Origin: Diadophis punctatus similis
Taxonomy: Eukaryota > Chordata > Lepidosauria > Squamata > Dipsadidae
Direction of reading: 5' to 3'
NCBI GenBank assembly: GCA_023053685.1
Contig: JALIGW010000016.1
Location: 8,197,001-8,261,000 of the forward strand
DNA: 64,000 nt
This document shows, piece by piece, positions 46,185-54,559 of the stretch. A program made the translations under genes and the position numbers. The notes under the pieces are model-generated. The model saw only the letters and a list, made by a program, of their open reading frames with translations. It was not told where the DNA came from and made no database searches. The number at the start of each line of letters is the position of its first letter. Positions within the stretch are counted from its first letter, which is position 1.

Positions 46185-47015
46185 AAGATGAACTATCAAG
46201 ATACAAAACGATGTGATGTTGAAATATATTGGACGGATAGAGATTAATATGATTGCATTTTTCCTTTTCCCTACTTAATGATTACCTATGCAATATTTAG
46301 TTAAGTTTTATATATCTTTGAGGTTACTTTTAATGTTAATTATATTAGATATATATAGTTTGTTGAAGATTTGTTTATTCTTTTTTCCCTTTCTTTTTTG
46401 TTTATTGAAGTTAGTAAGTTAATTTAGAATAATATTATGTTATTAATATTATGATGAAATTCAATATTTAATGATTACTTATGTAACATTTAGTCAAGTT
46501 TTATCTTAGAGGTTATTTTTAATGTCATAATATCAGTTTAAGCATAAGCCTAAATGTGTAAAGTCTATCACAAAATATTAGTTTAAGATTTTTGTATTTT
46601 ATACTTAGTTATTATTTATATAACATTTACTTTGTATTAGATAGAGGATTGAAGGGAGGAGGTAGGAGGTTTGTTTGTTTGTATTGTTAAAGAGATTTCT
46701 CTTTCTTTCTTTTTTTTATTCTTTTTTGTATCTTTACTATTGTATACAAATGCGATATATTATTAGTGTATAATCTGGAGTTGAAGTTTTTTTAAAAATA
46801 GTGTTCTTTTTTTTCTTTTTGCTTTTCTTTTTATTAACAATTTAAATTTATTATTATGCCCTGTATTATCTCTGGGAAGTCCGGGGGGGAGGTGGGGAGG
46901 GAAGGGGGCGGGTTCGGGGGGGGGGAGAAAAAAAACAAAAAATGTTTGTACTTTATATTTAATATTTTGCTACTACTCATGTAATTTTGTACTAATAAAA
47001 CTTTTTGGAAAAAAA
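46185..47015 (+). other. 3' UTR of the L1-derived element
   Basis: AT-rich with a repeated segment (TTAATGATTAC, CATTTAGT and AAGTTTTAT at 46276-46313 and again at 46468-46505), a G-rich tract at 46882-46926 with several runs of three or more G, AATAAA at 46994 and an A tail. No RT motif in any frame. Confidence 0.8.
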
Positions 47016-47065
47016 AATGTAGGAAATCTTAACAGTATAATGAAATTATTTGTGTTTGATCTTAC

Positions 47066-47179
47066 CTCTCCGTCATCGGTAAATACAATTTTTGTATTTA
47101 CTTTAAAATTTCTCTTCAAAACCTTTTTAGCTTCTTTTGTTTTGGTTATTTTCTTTTTCAGTTTTACATTCTGTGTTAC
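47066..47179 (-). CDS. DDX10: DDX10 coding exon (38 codons)
   Basis: Encodes VTQNVKLKKKITKTKEAKKV, LKRNFKVNTKIVFTDDGE. The block KKKxTKxxEAKKVxKRNFKVN and FTDxGE is diagnostic for DDX10 in the lysine-rich region after the helicase core. Acceptor CATCTTTTTTAG lies just above 47179; donor GTAAGATC at 47058-47065. 114 bp, phase 0 at both ends. The first residues (VTQN) are less conserved. The L1-derived element ends 50 bp from this exon on the donor side. Confidence 0.95.
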
Positions 47180-47518
47180 CTAAAAAAGATGGAAAAGGGA
47201 AGACAACCTTTATCATAAAAGATTCTGAAATGAGCATCATTCAATCAGCAGCACCAAAAAAATCCTACCTTTCAGCGTTTTTTTAAATAAAGACATTTCT
47301 AATCCTGCAAATTTTAGAAATACACGTTAAAATGTGATGTGATGTCTCCAAAAGAAAAGACAAGACAATAGGGAAATTTTGTGATGTGATATCTCAAAAA
47401 GAGAAGATAGTGGGGAAATTTCTCAAGTCATTAATACATCAGACTGTGATGAGGCAATGATATTATCTCAATACAACTGCAGTCTTACACTTTTAACTGA
47501 GCCAGAGAAAATCTAATA
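47180..47518. other. DDX10 intron, unassigned
   Basis: Contains a local repeated motif (TTTTGTGATGTGATATCTC at 47377 and ATGTGATGTGATGTCTCC at 47332). Otherwise nothing recognised. Confidence 0.5.
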
Positions 47519-47526
47519 GTCTAGAT

Positions 47527-47661
47527 CAGGGCTGTCAAACTCCCGGCCTACAGGCCGAATCTGTCACGTGCTGGCCATGCCCACGCCAGTTTTAGCAAAG
47601 GGGGAAAAAGTCCAGATACGTCACGTGACGCCGCCATTATGACGTGAGTTTGACACCCCTG
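47527..47661. mobile_element. hAT-F family non-autonomous element
   Basis: CAGGGCTGTCAAACTCCCGG to GTGAGTTTGACACCCCTG, perfect duplication GTCTAGAT at 47519-47526 and 47662-47669. 135 bp, interior with GTCACGTGAC palindromes. Confidence 0.94.
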
Positions 47662-47736
47662 GTCTAGATCTCTTTTGCTTGGTAAGATTTTATTCTCAGC
47701 AAAGCATTTAAATATTTCACATGTAACACCCTATAA

Positions 47737-48268
47737 CAGTGGTGGCGAACCTTTTTAGGCTCGCGTGCCAAAAAGGGGGAGGCACGCTCGCGCGCGCTCG
47801 CGTGCCCACACCCATTCCCTCCCCCCACGCATGCGCACAACCCCCCATGCTGCCCCCTGCGCATGCGCACACACCCCCACCCCCGCGCAAAGGCTTACCG
47901 GAGCCTGGGACGACGAAACCGGCAAACCGGAAGTGCGAAAAAACGCACTTCCGGTTTGCCGGTGTGCTGTTTTTTCCACTCCGGAGGGTTCAGGGAAGCT
48001 CCCTGAAGCTCCGGAATGCAAAAAACTACAAAACGGACAAACCGGAAGTGTGAAAAAGTGCACTTCCGGTTTGTCCGTTTTGTAGTTTTTTGCATTCCGG
48101 AGCTTCAGGGAGCTTCCCTGAACCCTCCGGAGTGCAAAAAACAGCTCACCGGCAAACCGGAAGTGTGTTTTTTCGCACTTCCGGTTTGCCGGTGGGAACC
48201 CTCGCATGCCGGCCGCTAAGGCTCCGCGTGCCACCTGTGGCACGCGTGCCATAGATTCGCCACCATGG
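47737..48268. mobile_element. hAT-C element with giant nested palindrome
   Basis: CAGTGGTGGCGAACCTTTTT to ATTCGCCACCATGG, perfect duplication CCCTATAA at 47729-47736 and 48269-48276. The interior from 47918 to 48193 is a near-perfect inverted repeat, listed separately. Confidence 0.94.
47918..48193. repeat. Nested palindrome: 133-bp arms, each with its own hairpin
   Basis: Left arm 47918-48050 and right arm 48061-48193 are reverse complements with 3 mismatches in 133 bp and a 10-bp loop. Within the left arm 47919-47962 is a perfect hairpin (CCGGCAAACCGGAAGTGCG, A6 loop, inverse), mirrored at 48149-48192. The ACTTCCGG/CCGGAAGT core recurs six times. Overlapping open frames on both strands are the palindrome reading itself and are not genes. 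Confidence 0.97.
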
Positions 48269-48276
48269 CCCTATAA

Positions 48277-48911
48277 ATATATGTTGAGTATTATAAGGCT
48301 CGCAAGGAAACATTATTTTTCTAATCTACAATTTTCCAATATGTTTTTGCAGTTTCCAGCCACATTAGCTTTTCCCAATAGTATTTATAATCAGTAGTTT
48401 GTTCCATACATAATTAATGCTATTCAAACTACAATGATTAATACAGGTTACTTAATAGCTAAGAAGATATACAACAGAAATATCTTAGGGGCAACATAAT
48501 AAATATCTAAATTAATAACTGGCAAAACATCTAAATTAATAAATGGTAATGAATGACTTTTTATTAAACTCACAATGCCTTTCAATTTGTAATACAAGCT
48601 CATCAATATTGGTTTTAAATTTATAACCAGTACCTATTCAGGCCAGTTAAATATAGAAACAAAAGTTTAGATTGTTGAAATGGAAATTAAAAATGGAAAG
48701 TCAAACTTAAAATGTCCTGTGTTTTCTCCCTTAATATCTACCTCTTTATGTTTATGTGTGAGTTGAAGGATTCTCTATTATTTTCAGAAACTGCTCTGAG
48801 GCAGTCTCTCATGAAACTCCCAGGGACAAAATGTTTCACTGGCATGTTATGCCATCTTAAAGTGAACATGTGGATTTTCCACAATTAAACATAGCTTCCC
48901 ATATGTTTGAG
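48277..48911. other. Unassigned spacer
   Basis: AT-rich, nothing recognised. Confidence 0.45.
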
Positions 48912-49392
48912 GGGGTGTCATGGCTCAGTGGTTAAAGTCACTGAGCTTGTCACCTGAAAAGCTAACAGCCCAGGATTGAGATCCGAGTGGCGCACAACGG
49001 GGTAATTTTCCGTTCCTTGCCCCAGTTTCTGCCATCCTAGCAATTTGAAAGCATGCAAATGCAAGTAGATTAATAGGTACCCTGTTTCCCCCAAAATAAG
49101 ACACCCCCTGATAATAAGCCCAATCGGGCTTTTGAGTGCATGGCAATAAGACAAAGAGCTTATTTTAGGGTACAAAAAAAATATAAGACAGGGTCTTATT
49201 TTCAGGGAAACACGGTACCACTTTGGTGGGAAGATAACAGTGATCCCTGTGCCTTTGGCATACAACCATACTGGCCATATGACCATGGAAAATGTCTTTG
49301 GACAATGCTGGCTCCCTTGGCCAAGAAAGGGAGATGACCACCATACCCCAGAGTCGGACATAACTGGACAGGGAAACCTTTACCTTCCCATG
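48912..49392 (+). mobile_element. SINE-A interrupted by a TIR-2 MITE
   Basis: Head GTCATGGCTCAGTGGTTAAA, body to AATAGGTA at 49079, then after the insert (49080-49215 plus TA) the body resumes CCACTTTGGTGGGAAGATAA and runs to GAGTCGGACATAACTGG and CCTTTACCTT. Excision in silico restores the AGGTACCACTT junction of the family. Confidence 0.9.
49080..49215. mobile_element. TIR-2 MITE nested in SINE-A
   Basis: CCCTGTTTCCCCCAAAATAA to TTTTCAGGGAAACACGG, 136 bp, TA duplicated (49078-49079, 49216-49217). The SINE around it proves the TA target duplication. Confidence 0.92.
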
Positions 49393-49499
49393 TGTTCAAA
49401 TCATGCAAAACCTCTTCAAATGTTAAAAGAGAATTCATTAAATTAAATTAAATTTGTACCAAAAGTACAGGTACCGATTAGATCAAACCTGGCTGAACA

Positions 49500-49640
49500 G
49501 CAGTAACTGTGAGAGGGATCTTGGATCCCCAGCGGACAATCACTTAAATATGAGACAGAAGCAAGGCAACAGCCAAAATAGCCAATGCAAACCTAGGTTG
49601 CATTAACAGAGGGATAAAATCAAGGTCACGTGAAGTCGTC
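49500..49640 (+). mobile_element. CR1 LINE internal fragment, plus strand
   Basis: GAGGGATCTTGGATCCCCAG, GACAATCACTTAAATATGAG, CCAAAATAGCCAATGCAAAC and GCATTAACAGAGGGATAAAA match, in opposite orientation, the CR1 segment at 6980-7105 (GTTAATGCAGCC, TTAAATGGTTGTCCAC). Confidence 0.8.
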
Positions 49641-49920
49641 CATGAAAATTATTTGATCATAAAATACAGAATCAGCCCTGCTGGGTCAGACTATCTTAGC
49701 CAACAACGATTTTGTTTCTTAAAATATATCTCACAAGCAGGGGACGGATCGCACAGCTATGTTTAAAAATAAGTACATTAATTACCATATTTTTCGGAGT
49801 ATAAGACGCACCGGAGTATAAGACGCACCTAGATTTTAGAGGAGGAAAACAAGAAAAAAAGTATTCTGAACCAAATGGTGTAGTAATATATTATTTAATA
49901 AAATACCAGTGTAGCAGAAT

Positions 49921-49990
49921 ACTTTTTACAACCATATACACTTTTTACAACCATGTACACTTTTTACAACCATGTACACTTTTTACAAAC
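49921..49990. repeat. 19-bp tandem repeat, about 3.5 units
   Basis: Unit TACACTTTTTACAACCATG, nearly identical units. Confidence 0.92.
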
Positions 49991-50310
49991 TTCAAACTTG
50001 ACAGCTTTAAGACTTGTGGACTTCAACTCCCAGAATTCCTCCTCCAGTCATGCTAGCTCAGGAATGGGAGTTAAAGTCCACAAGTCTTAAAGTTGCCAAG
50101 TTTGAAGAGCCCTGGGTTAGGGGTGGCAAGGGTTTTCAAACTTGGCAAGTTTAAGACTTGTGGACTTCAACTCCCAGAATTCCTCCTCCAGTCATTCCTG
50201 AGCTAGCATGACTGGAGGAAGAATTCTGGGAGTTGAAGTCCACAAGTCTTAACTTGCCAGGTTTGAAGACCCTTGCACTCCTAACACAGAGGTCTTCAAA
50301 CTTGGAAGTT
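49988..50310. repeat. Cluster of hAT-B hairpin units inside TIR-1 copy 5
   Basis: Unit 1 49988-50114, unit 2 50127-50275, and a left tip at 50287-50310 (CAGAGGTCTTCAAACTTGG). No 8-bp duplication around unit 2, so duplication within the element is more likely than repeated insertion. Confidence 0.75.
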
Positions 50311-50339
50311 GGTCTTCAAAGCTGTGGGCTCGATTTGGG

Positions 50340-50800
50340 CAGCAGCAGCGGCAGCAGCTCCTTAGCTGCCTCAGGAGCAGGCTTCGGCCAGCAACGGCGG
50401 CAGGGACTTTCCTGTGGTCCGGCGGCACCGGCTTTCCCTTGGTCCGGCTGCGTTGGACATCGGCGGCGAGCGGTGGCGGGAAGCGGCAGCGGAAAACGGC
50501 GGCAGAAAGCGGCGACGGCAGCGGTCATCAGCGGTGGGCATCGGCGGTGGAAAGCGGCAGGGGGCATCGGCGGCGGGAAGCGGCGGTGGGCATTGGCGGC
50601 AGGCATCGGCGGCGGGCATCAGCGACAGGAAGCGGCGGCGGAAAGCGGCGACGGGCAGCGGCGGCAGGCAGCGGCGGTGGGAAGCGGCGGCAGGCATCGG
50701 CGGCGGGCGGCGGCGGCGGGCATTGGCGGCGGGCATCGGCGGTGGGCATCGGCGGCGGCCAGCGGCGGCGGCCAGCGGCGAATGGCCAGCAGTGGCTGTA
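50340..50800. repeat. G-rich GGCGGC minisatellite
   Basis: Degenerate units of about 12-15 bp built from GGCATCGGCGGC, GGAAGCGGCGG and GGCAGCGGCGG. All G runs are on the plus strand. Several overlapping open frames on both strands (up to about 230 codons, Gly/Arg/Ala-rich) are repeat artefacts. Confidence 0.95.
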
Positions 50801-50884
50801 ACATTCGGAGTATAAGACGCACCCAGTTTTTGACCCTCTTTTTGGGGGTGAAAAGGTGTGTCTTATACTCCGAAAAATACGGTA

Positions 50885-51259
50885 TTTTTTTTTTACTTTT
50901 TCACATATTTCAACATACGGATATTTAAAATTGGTTTCAGAATAAATAAAATATTTACATTTTGTAACCCATTGTGCGTTTAAATAAACCTAAATGCAAG
51001 TTTTAAATGGGGAAAAACTAAGCCCGTCTCCATCCATCAGGGTCTCAGCAGCTCACCATCATAGAACCCACTATTAATTTGTCATTATATCAGAAGATGT
51101 TTGAAAATAATGTGAGCTTGCAAGGTGGCAGTGACCCTAAACATTACAGTTAATCCTCCAAGGAATGGCTAAAGGAAAGAAGAAAGTAATAGAATATTCT
51201 GGAATGGCCAAATCAATTCCCATTAAGATGCTTTGAGGTGATTTGAAACCAGCTGTGCA
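50885..51259. other. Unassigned spacer
   Basis: Nothing recognised. Confidence 0.45.
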
Positions 51260-51650
51260 AGAAAACTCCTTACAAAAATTAGACTCAGCTTAGAGTAGGA
51301 TAGACCTCTCCTCTGTAAATTATCTTTTAAAACCTTCCAAGGTTTTGGCCCATCTCTATGACATGGAGAAATGATTAATTCCACTGGTTAATTATGTATT
51401 GTAGGAAGAACTGTTTTCTTTTCTAAATCTTTTTCCTACCAGACTTATTGGATGGCCCCTGGTCTTAGCGTCTTGAGAAGGAGGGAAAAAAGCATTCTCC
51501 TCATCCACTTTCTCCATGCTATGCATAAGAATTTATCCAAAATATTTTTTGTCCCAAACATTAATTGGGAGTCAATAATGCTTGCTAGATTGCTGATGAT
51601 CTGACTCTGAGGGAGCAACTTCTGATCTTCAGACATCATGATGTGTACAA
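51260..51650 (-). mobile_element. Old CR1-group (L3-like) LINE 3' fragment
   Basis: CCTCTCCTCTGTAAATTATC, GGAAGAACTGTTTTCTTTTC, GGCCCCTGGTCTTAGCGTC, GAAAAAAGCATTCTCCTCAT and CACTTTCTCCATGC are the eroded non-coding end of an ancient CR1-type element. Orientation inferred. Confidence 0.55.
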
Positions 51651-51838
51651 TACATGAAGGATGCCACAGATGCTACTTAGAACTACTTTTATATCAATGA
51701 TTTCTCCACCATTTTATAGCAGGAATGGAAGGATCAGAGGATGATCCAAGTGGCCAAAAAAATTCCTCATTTTTGTTGTTGTTATAGGTTGGAATAACCA
51801 CTATATTAAATATAAGGCATAAATCATTTAAATCTAAA

Positions 51839-52126
51839 CAAGTGGTCCTCAATTTACAACAATTTTTAGTGACTATTCAAAGTTACAGTAGCACTGAAAA
51901 AAGCGACATGACCATTTTTCACTCTTATGACCTATGGTCACATGATCAAAATTCAGATGCCTGGCAACTGACTCATATTTATGACAACCGTGTTACTAAA
52001 CAACTGCTGTGATTCACTTAACAACTCTGGCAAGAAAGGACATAAAATGGGGCAAAACTCACTTAACAAATGTTTCAGCAACAGAAATTTTGGCCTCAAT
52101 TTTGGTCATAAGTCAAGGACTACCTT
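51839..52126. mobile_element. pogo/Tigger-like MITE (TIR-3), copy 2
   Basis: AAGTGGTCCTCAATTTACAA to GTCATAAGTCAAGGACTACC, TA after the right end (52127-52128). Body with TGGTCACATGATCAAAATTC and GATTCACTTAACAAC. Confidence 0.8.
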
Positions 52127-52128
52127 TA

Positions 52129-53184
52129 TGTCCATGTAAAATGTGAGGCGGTAAGAAGGAGAGAAGAAGCAAGGGCAACCTCTGAAGATGCAAAAATAAT
52201 ATATTTTTTAAAAACCATATAAAATGCTTTTGTTGAAATCACTGGAAAGAACAGTATCTTTCATTCCCACAAGCCAAGGACAATTCAATCCAATAACAAG
52301 CGGAGAACAATATTTCTTATTTCCCACGTCACTGCATCCATCGCAAAAGTGAGAAATGGATATTGGTTGCATGCTCTGCAAAATGATTTGCATTTTAAAA
52401 AAAGGAAAAGAAAGTAAGAGGAGAGAAATGAAGGCATAAAAATACATTTCTTTGTGGACTGTAATGAAAATGACATAATCAATTTATCTTGCCCTCTGGA
52501 ATCCAATTTTTAACCTGCCAGTTTCAATAACTGTTTTTAACACTGGGAATAAAAGCAGCTGCAGGCAAGTGTGGGGGGAAAATATTACAATTTTAAAATG
52601 GAAGGAAAACTAGAGATAAAAAGATCTGAGTTCAATATCATAGGTATGTGTGTATGTGTGTGTGTGTGTGTCATCAAAGAACTTGTGATAGTAACTACAA
52701 CTGCATAATGAAATCCCTGGCATCACAACATATGTAATGATGGGGGCTTCAATTGCACAACCACTGTTGTCATCTTCACTTTTTCATCCCACCCCGGTAG
52801 GTTCCTCTTCATTACACCATTCTCTGTATCCCCAAATTTGGAGGGGGTGATGAAAAGGGAAAGCCATCAACAGGTGGATACAACCCAGAAATGTAAATTA
52901 ATGATAATTCTTAGGCTGGTGGGAAACAAACTATAAAAACTAATTGATTAAAATTAAGTCACTTGAAAGAGGCAGTGTGCTGTTTAAAGAATCTCAAAAT
53001 ACATGCTATAATTGATGTAATATTAAAAAGAGACAGGTACAATGGTTTATTTCTATTTGACAAAAAAGAAATTACCAGCTCTATTCAATGGCACAAAAGT
53101 CCACATACAAATCTTAGAACTATTTGCACATCAGAGGAAATCAGATAAACATATGACAGGATATAACGGCAGGATATAAAGTTA
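52129..53184. other. Unassigned spacer with (GT)n
   Basis: (GT)n at about 52645-52671; nothing else recognised. Confidence 0.45.
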
Positions 53185-53192
53185 GTCTAGCC

Positions 53193-53541
53193 CAGGGGTG
53201 TCAAACTTGATTTCATTGAGGGCGGCATCAGGATTGTGTTTGACCTCGGCTGGGGGAGCGTGGGGGGTAGTGGCCAACTCGACGTCATTCATGTTGGGGG
53301 CGCCTGTGGTGGCCAGAGCGCTCTGCAAGCAAAACGGGCTCCTGAGCTCCGTTTTTTATTGCAACGACTTCCTGTAAACCTCTGTCAGGGAAAACGGAGC
53401 TCAGGAGGACCGTGTGCAGCCCTCCCGAGCTCCATTTTCGCTGGCAGAGGCTCTGCGGGCCAGTCCTTTGCTGTTTCCAGGGTGGCCCCGCAGGCCAGAT
53501 CTAAGCACTCCATGGGCCGGATGCGGCCCCTGGGCTTTGAG
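53193..53541. mobile_element. hAT-F-like element with truncated right end
   Basis: Starts CAGGGGTGTCAAACTTGATT; the right end stops at GGGCTTTGAGT instead of running on to TTGACACCCCTG. Flanks GTCTAGCC (53185-53192) and TTCTAGCC (53542-53549) still match at 7 of 8. Confidence 0.8.
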
Positions 53542-53549
53542 TTCTAGCC

Positions 53550-53953
53550 ATTTCAGAAATAGTCCAAGAAAGCCAAACCAAGATGCTAAATCCTTCAATT
53601 AATTCTAAATACAATTCAGTTACATGTAATATTAAAGAGAATAGTCTCAGTTTCTAGAACTCAATTTCCAATATGTGAAAAAATACATTTGCTTTTAAAA
53701 GTGTTTACTACCTTCTAAAGCACCTTTTTCCAGGACAAAATTTAAAAAGTAGAATTAAATTAAATGAACTCTTAAATGAAAGAGAAAAGAGAAAGATACG
53801 AAAATAGAATTATAAAAAGTTTAATTTAATCATTATCTTTTACAAAAATGTACCTCCAATTAAAGCAGATATGAACTTTGATAATTTACTACAAGCATTG
53901 TTGATAATTATTTTTATTGCTCTAAGCAGACAAAATTGAATTAATATTACTAC
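53550..53953. other. Unassigned spacer
   Basis: AT-rich, nothing recognised. Confidence 0.45.
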
Positions 53954-53955
53954 TA

Positions 53956-54087
53956 CCGTGTTTCCCCGAAAATAAGACCCTGTCTTATATTTTTTTGAAC
54001 CCTGGAATAAGCGCTTGGCCTTATTGTCATGCACTCAAAAGCCCGATTGGGCTTATTATCAGGGGATGTCTTATTTTGGGGAAAACA
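53956..54087. mobile_element. TIR-2 MITE copy 2
   Basis: CCGTGTTTCCCCGAAAATAA to TTATTTTGGGGAAAACA, TA on both sides. Inverted relative to 49080-49215 (GGGCTTATTATCAGGGG here, inverse there). Confidence 0.88.
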
Positions 54088-54339
54088 TACACACACACAC
54101 ATATATATATATACAGTATTTTTAAAAGGCTGTTATATCATTCAATTCTGAGAACTCATTTTATATACATACTGTACACTTAAACGCTATGATAAAACAC
54201 AAGCCATCAGCAGATGTAAAGTTACTTCCCTAACTTGGTAATCTCCAGATATATTGGACATTGTCAGGCATGAAAGATCAGGTCAACAGTGAAGGTCCAA
54301 TTAAACTGATTTATTTAAACTAATCATGGCTTTGCACAA

Positions 54340-54489
54340 CTAACTTTTCTCAACTAACAGTTAGCACCTAGTAGGAATTAGTAAGAGTCAACAGAATTCA
54401 AGGGAGAGTAGTTTTAGTTCGCTTCTGGCTATGTAGGGATTCTAGGCTGATTCCCCTTTTAACTCCATACCCAGGTTCTGCAACTCCTT
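54340..54489. repeat. Unclassified dispersed repeat, copy 2
   Basis: See 43620-43810; also begins with TTTTCTCAACTAACAGTTAGC, which has no match in copy 1. Confidence 0.5.
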
Positions 54490-54499
54490 CTCCTACATA

Positions 54500-54549
54500 A
54501 AGGTAAAGGTAAAGGTTCCCCTGCACATGTGTGCTAGTCATTTCCGGCT
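54500..54549 (-). mobile_element. Ultra-short SINE tail insertion (50 bp)
   Basis: AAGGTAAAGGTAAAGGTTCC then TGCTAGTCATTTCCGGCT is the reverse complement of a SINE-A-type 3' end. Perfect 10-bp duplication CTCCTACATA at 54490-54499 and 54550-54559 shows a true, extremely 5'-truncated retrotransposition. Confidence 0.88.
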
Positions 54550-54559
54550 CTCCTACATA

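Larger units (their letters stand above)
44436..47015 (+). mobile_element. ORF1-only L1-derived retrotransposon (HAL1-like), complete
   Basis: 2.58-kb element with 5' UTR (44436-45113), ORF1 (45114-46184), 3' UTR with G-rich polypurine tract (46882-46926), AATAAA at 46994-46999 and a short A tail. A perfect 15-bp target duplication AATGTAGGAAATCTT flanks it (44421-44435, 47016-47030). There is no ORF2: after ORF1 comes about 830 bp of AT-rich non-coding sequence. So this is a precise, complete insertion of an element that never carried, or had lost, reverse transcriptase. Antisense to DDX10. Confidence 0.92.
30224..47179 (-). other. DDX10: DDX10 partial gene span (three consecutive exons, two introns)
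   Basis: DEAD-box helicase 10, a nucleolar ATP-dependent RNA helicase needed for rRNA processing. Exons at 47066-47179, 39640-39801 and 30224-30280 read in order on the minus strand with phase-0 joins and no residue missing against the vertebrate protein as I recall it. Introns are 7.26 kb (39802-47065) and 9.36 kb (30281-39639), full of transposons. The helicase core exons would lie beyond 47179 or outside the window, and the acidic C-terminal exons below 30224. I could not find either in the remaining sequence. Confidence 0.9.
49785..50882 (+). mobile_element. TIR-1 family DNA transposon copy 5 (1098 bp, composite cargo)
   Basis: CCATATTTTTCGGAGTATAA to ACTCCGAAAAATACGG, TA on both sides (49783-49784, 50883-50884). 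Inside are a 19-bp tandem repeat (49921-49990), two and a third hAT-B-like units (49988-50310) and a G-rich minisatellite (50340-50800). Largest copy of this family in the window. Confidence 0.85.

Noticed and set aside
47739..48252. Overlapping frames of 104-165 codons with the same peptides on both strands
   Set aside because: The nested palindrome reads the same on both strands; this is structure, not coding sequence.
50233..50928. Open frame of about 231 codons, Gly/Ala/Arg-rich, plus overlapping frames on both strands
   Set aside because: Generated by the GGCGGC minisatellite; every frame stays open through lack of stops in the repeat. No domain, no start context, and it lies inside a TIR-1 transposon.
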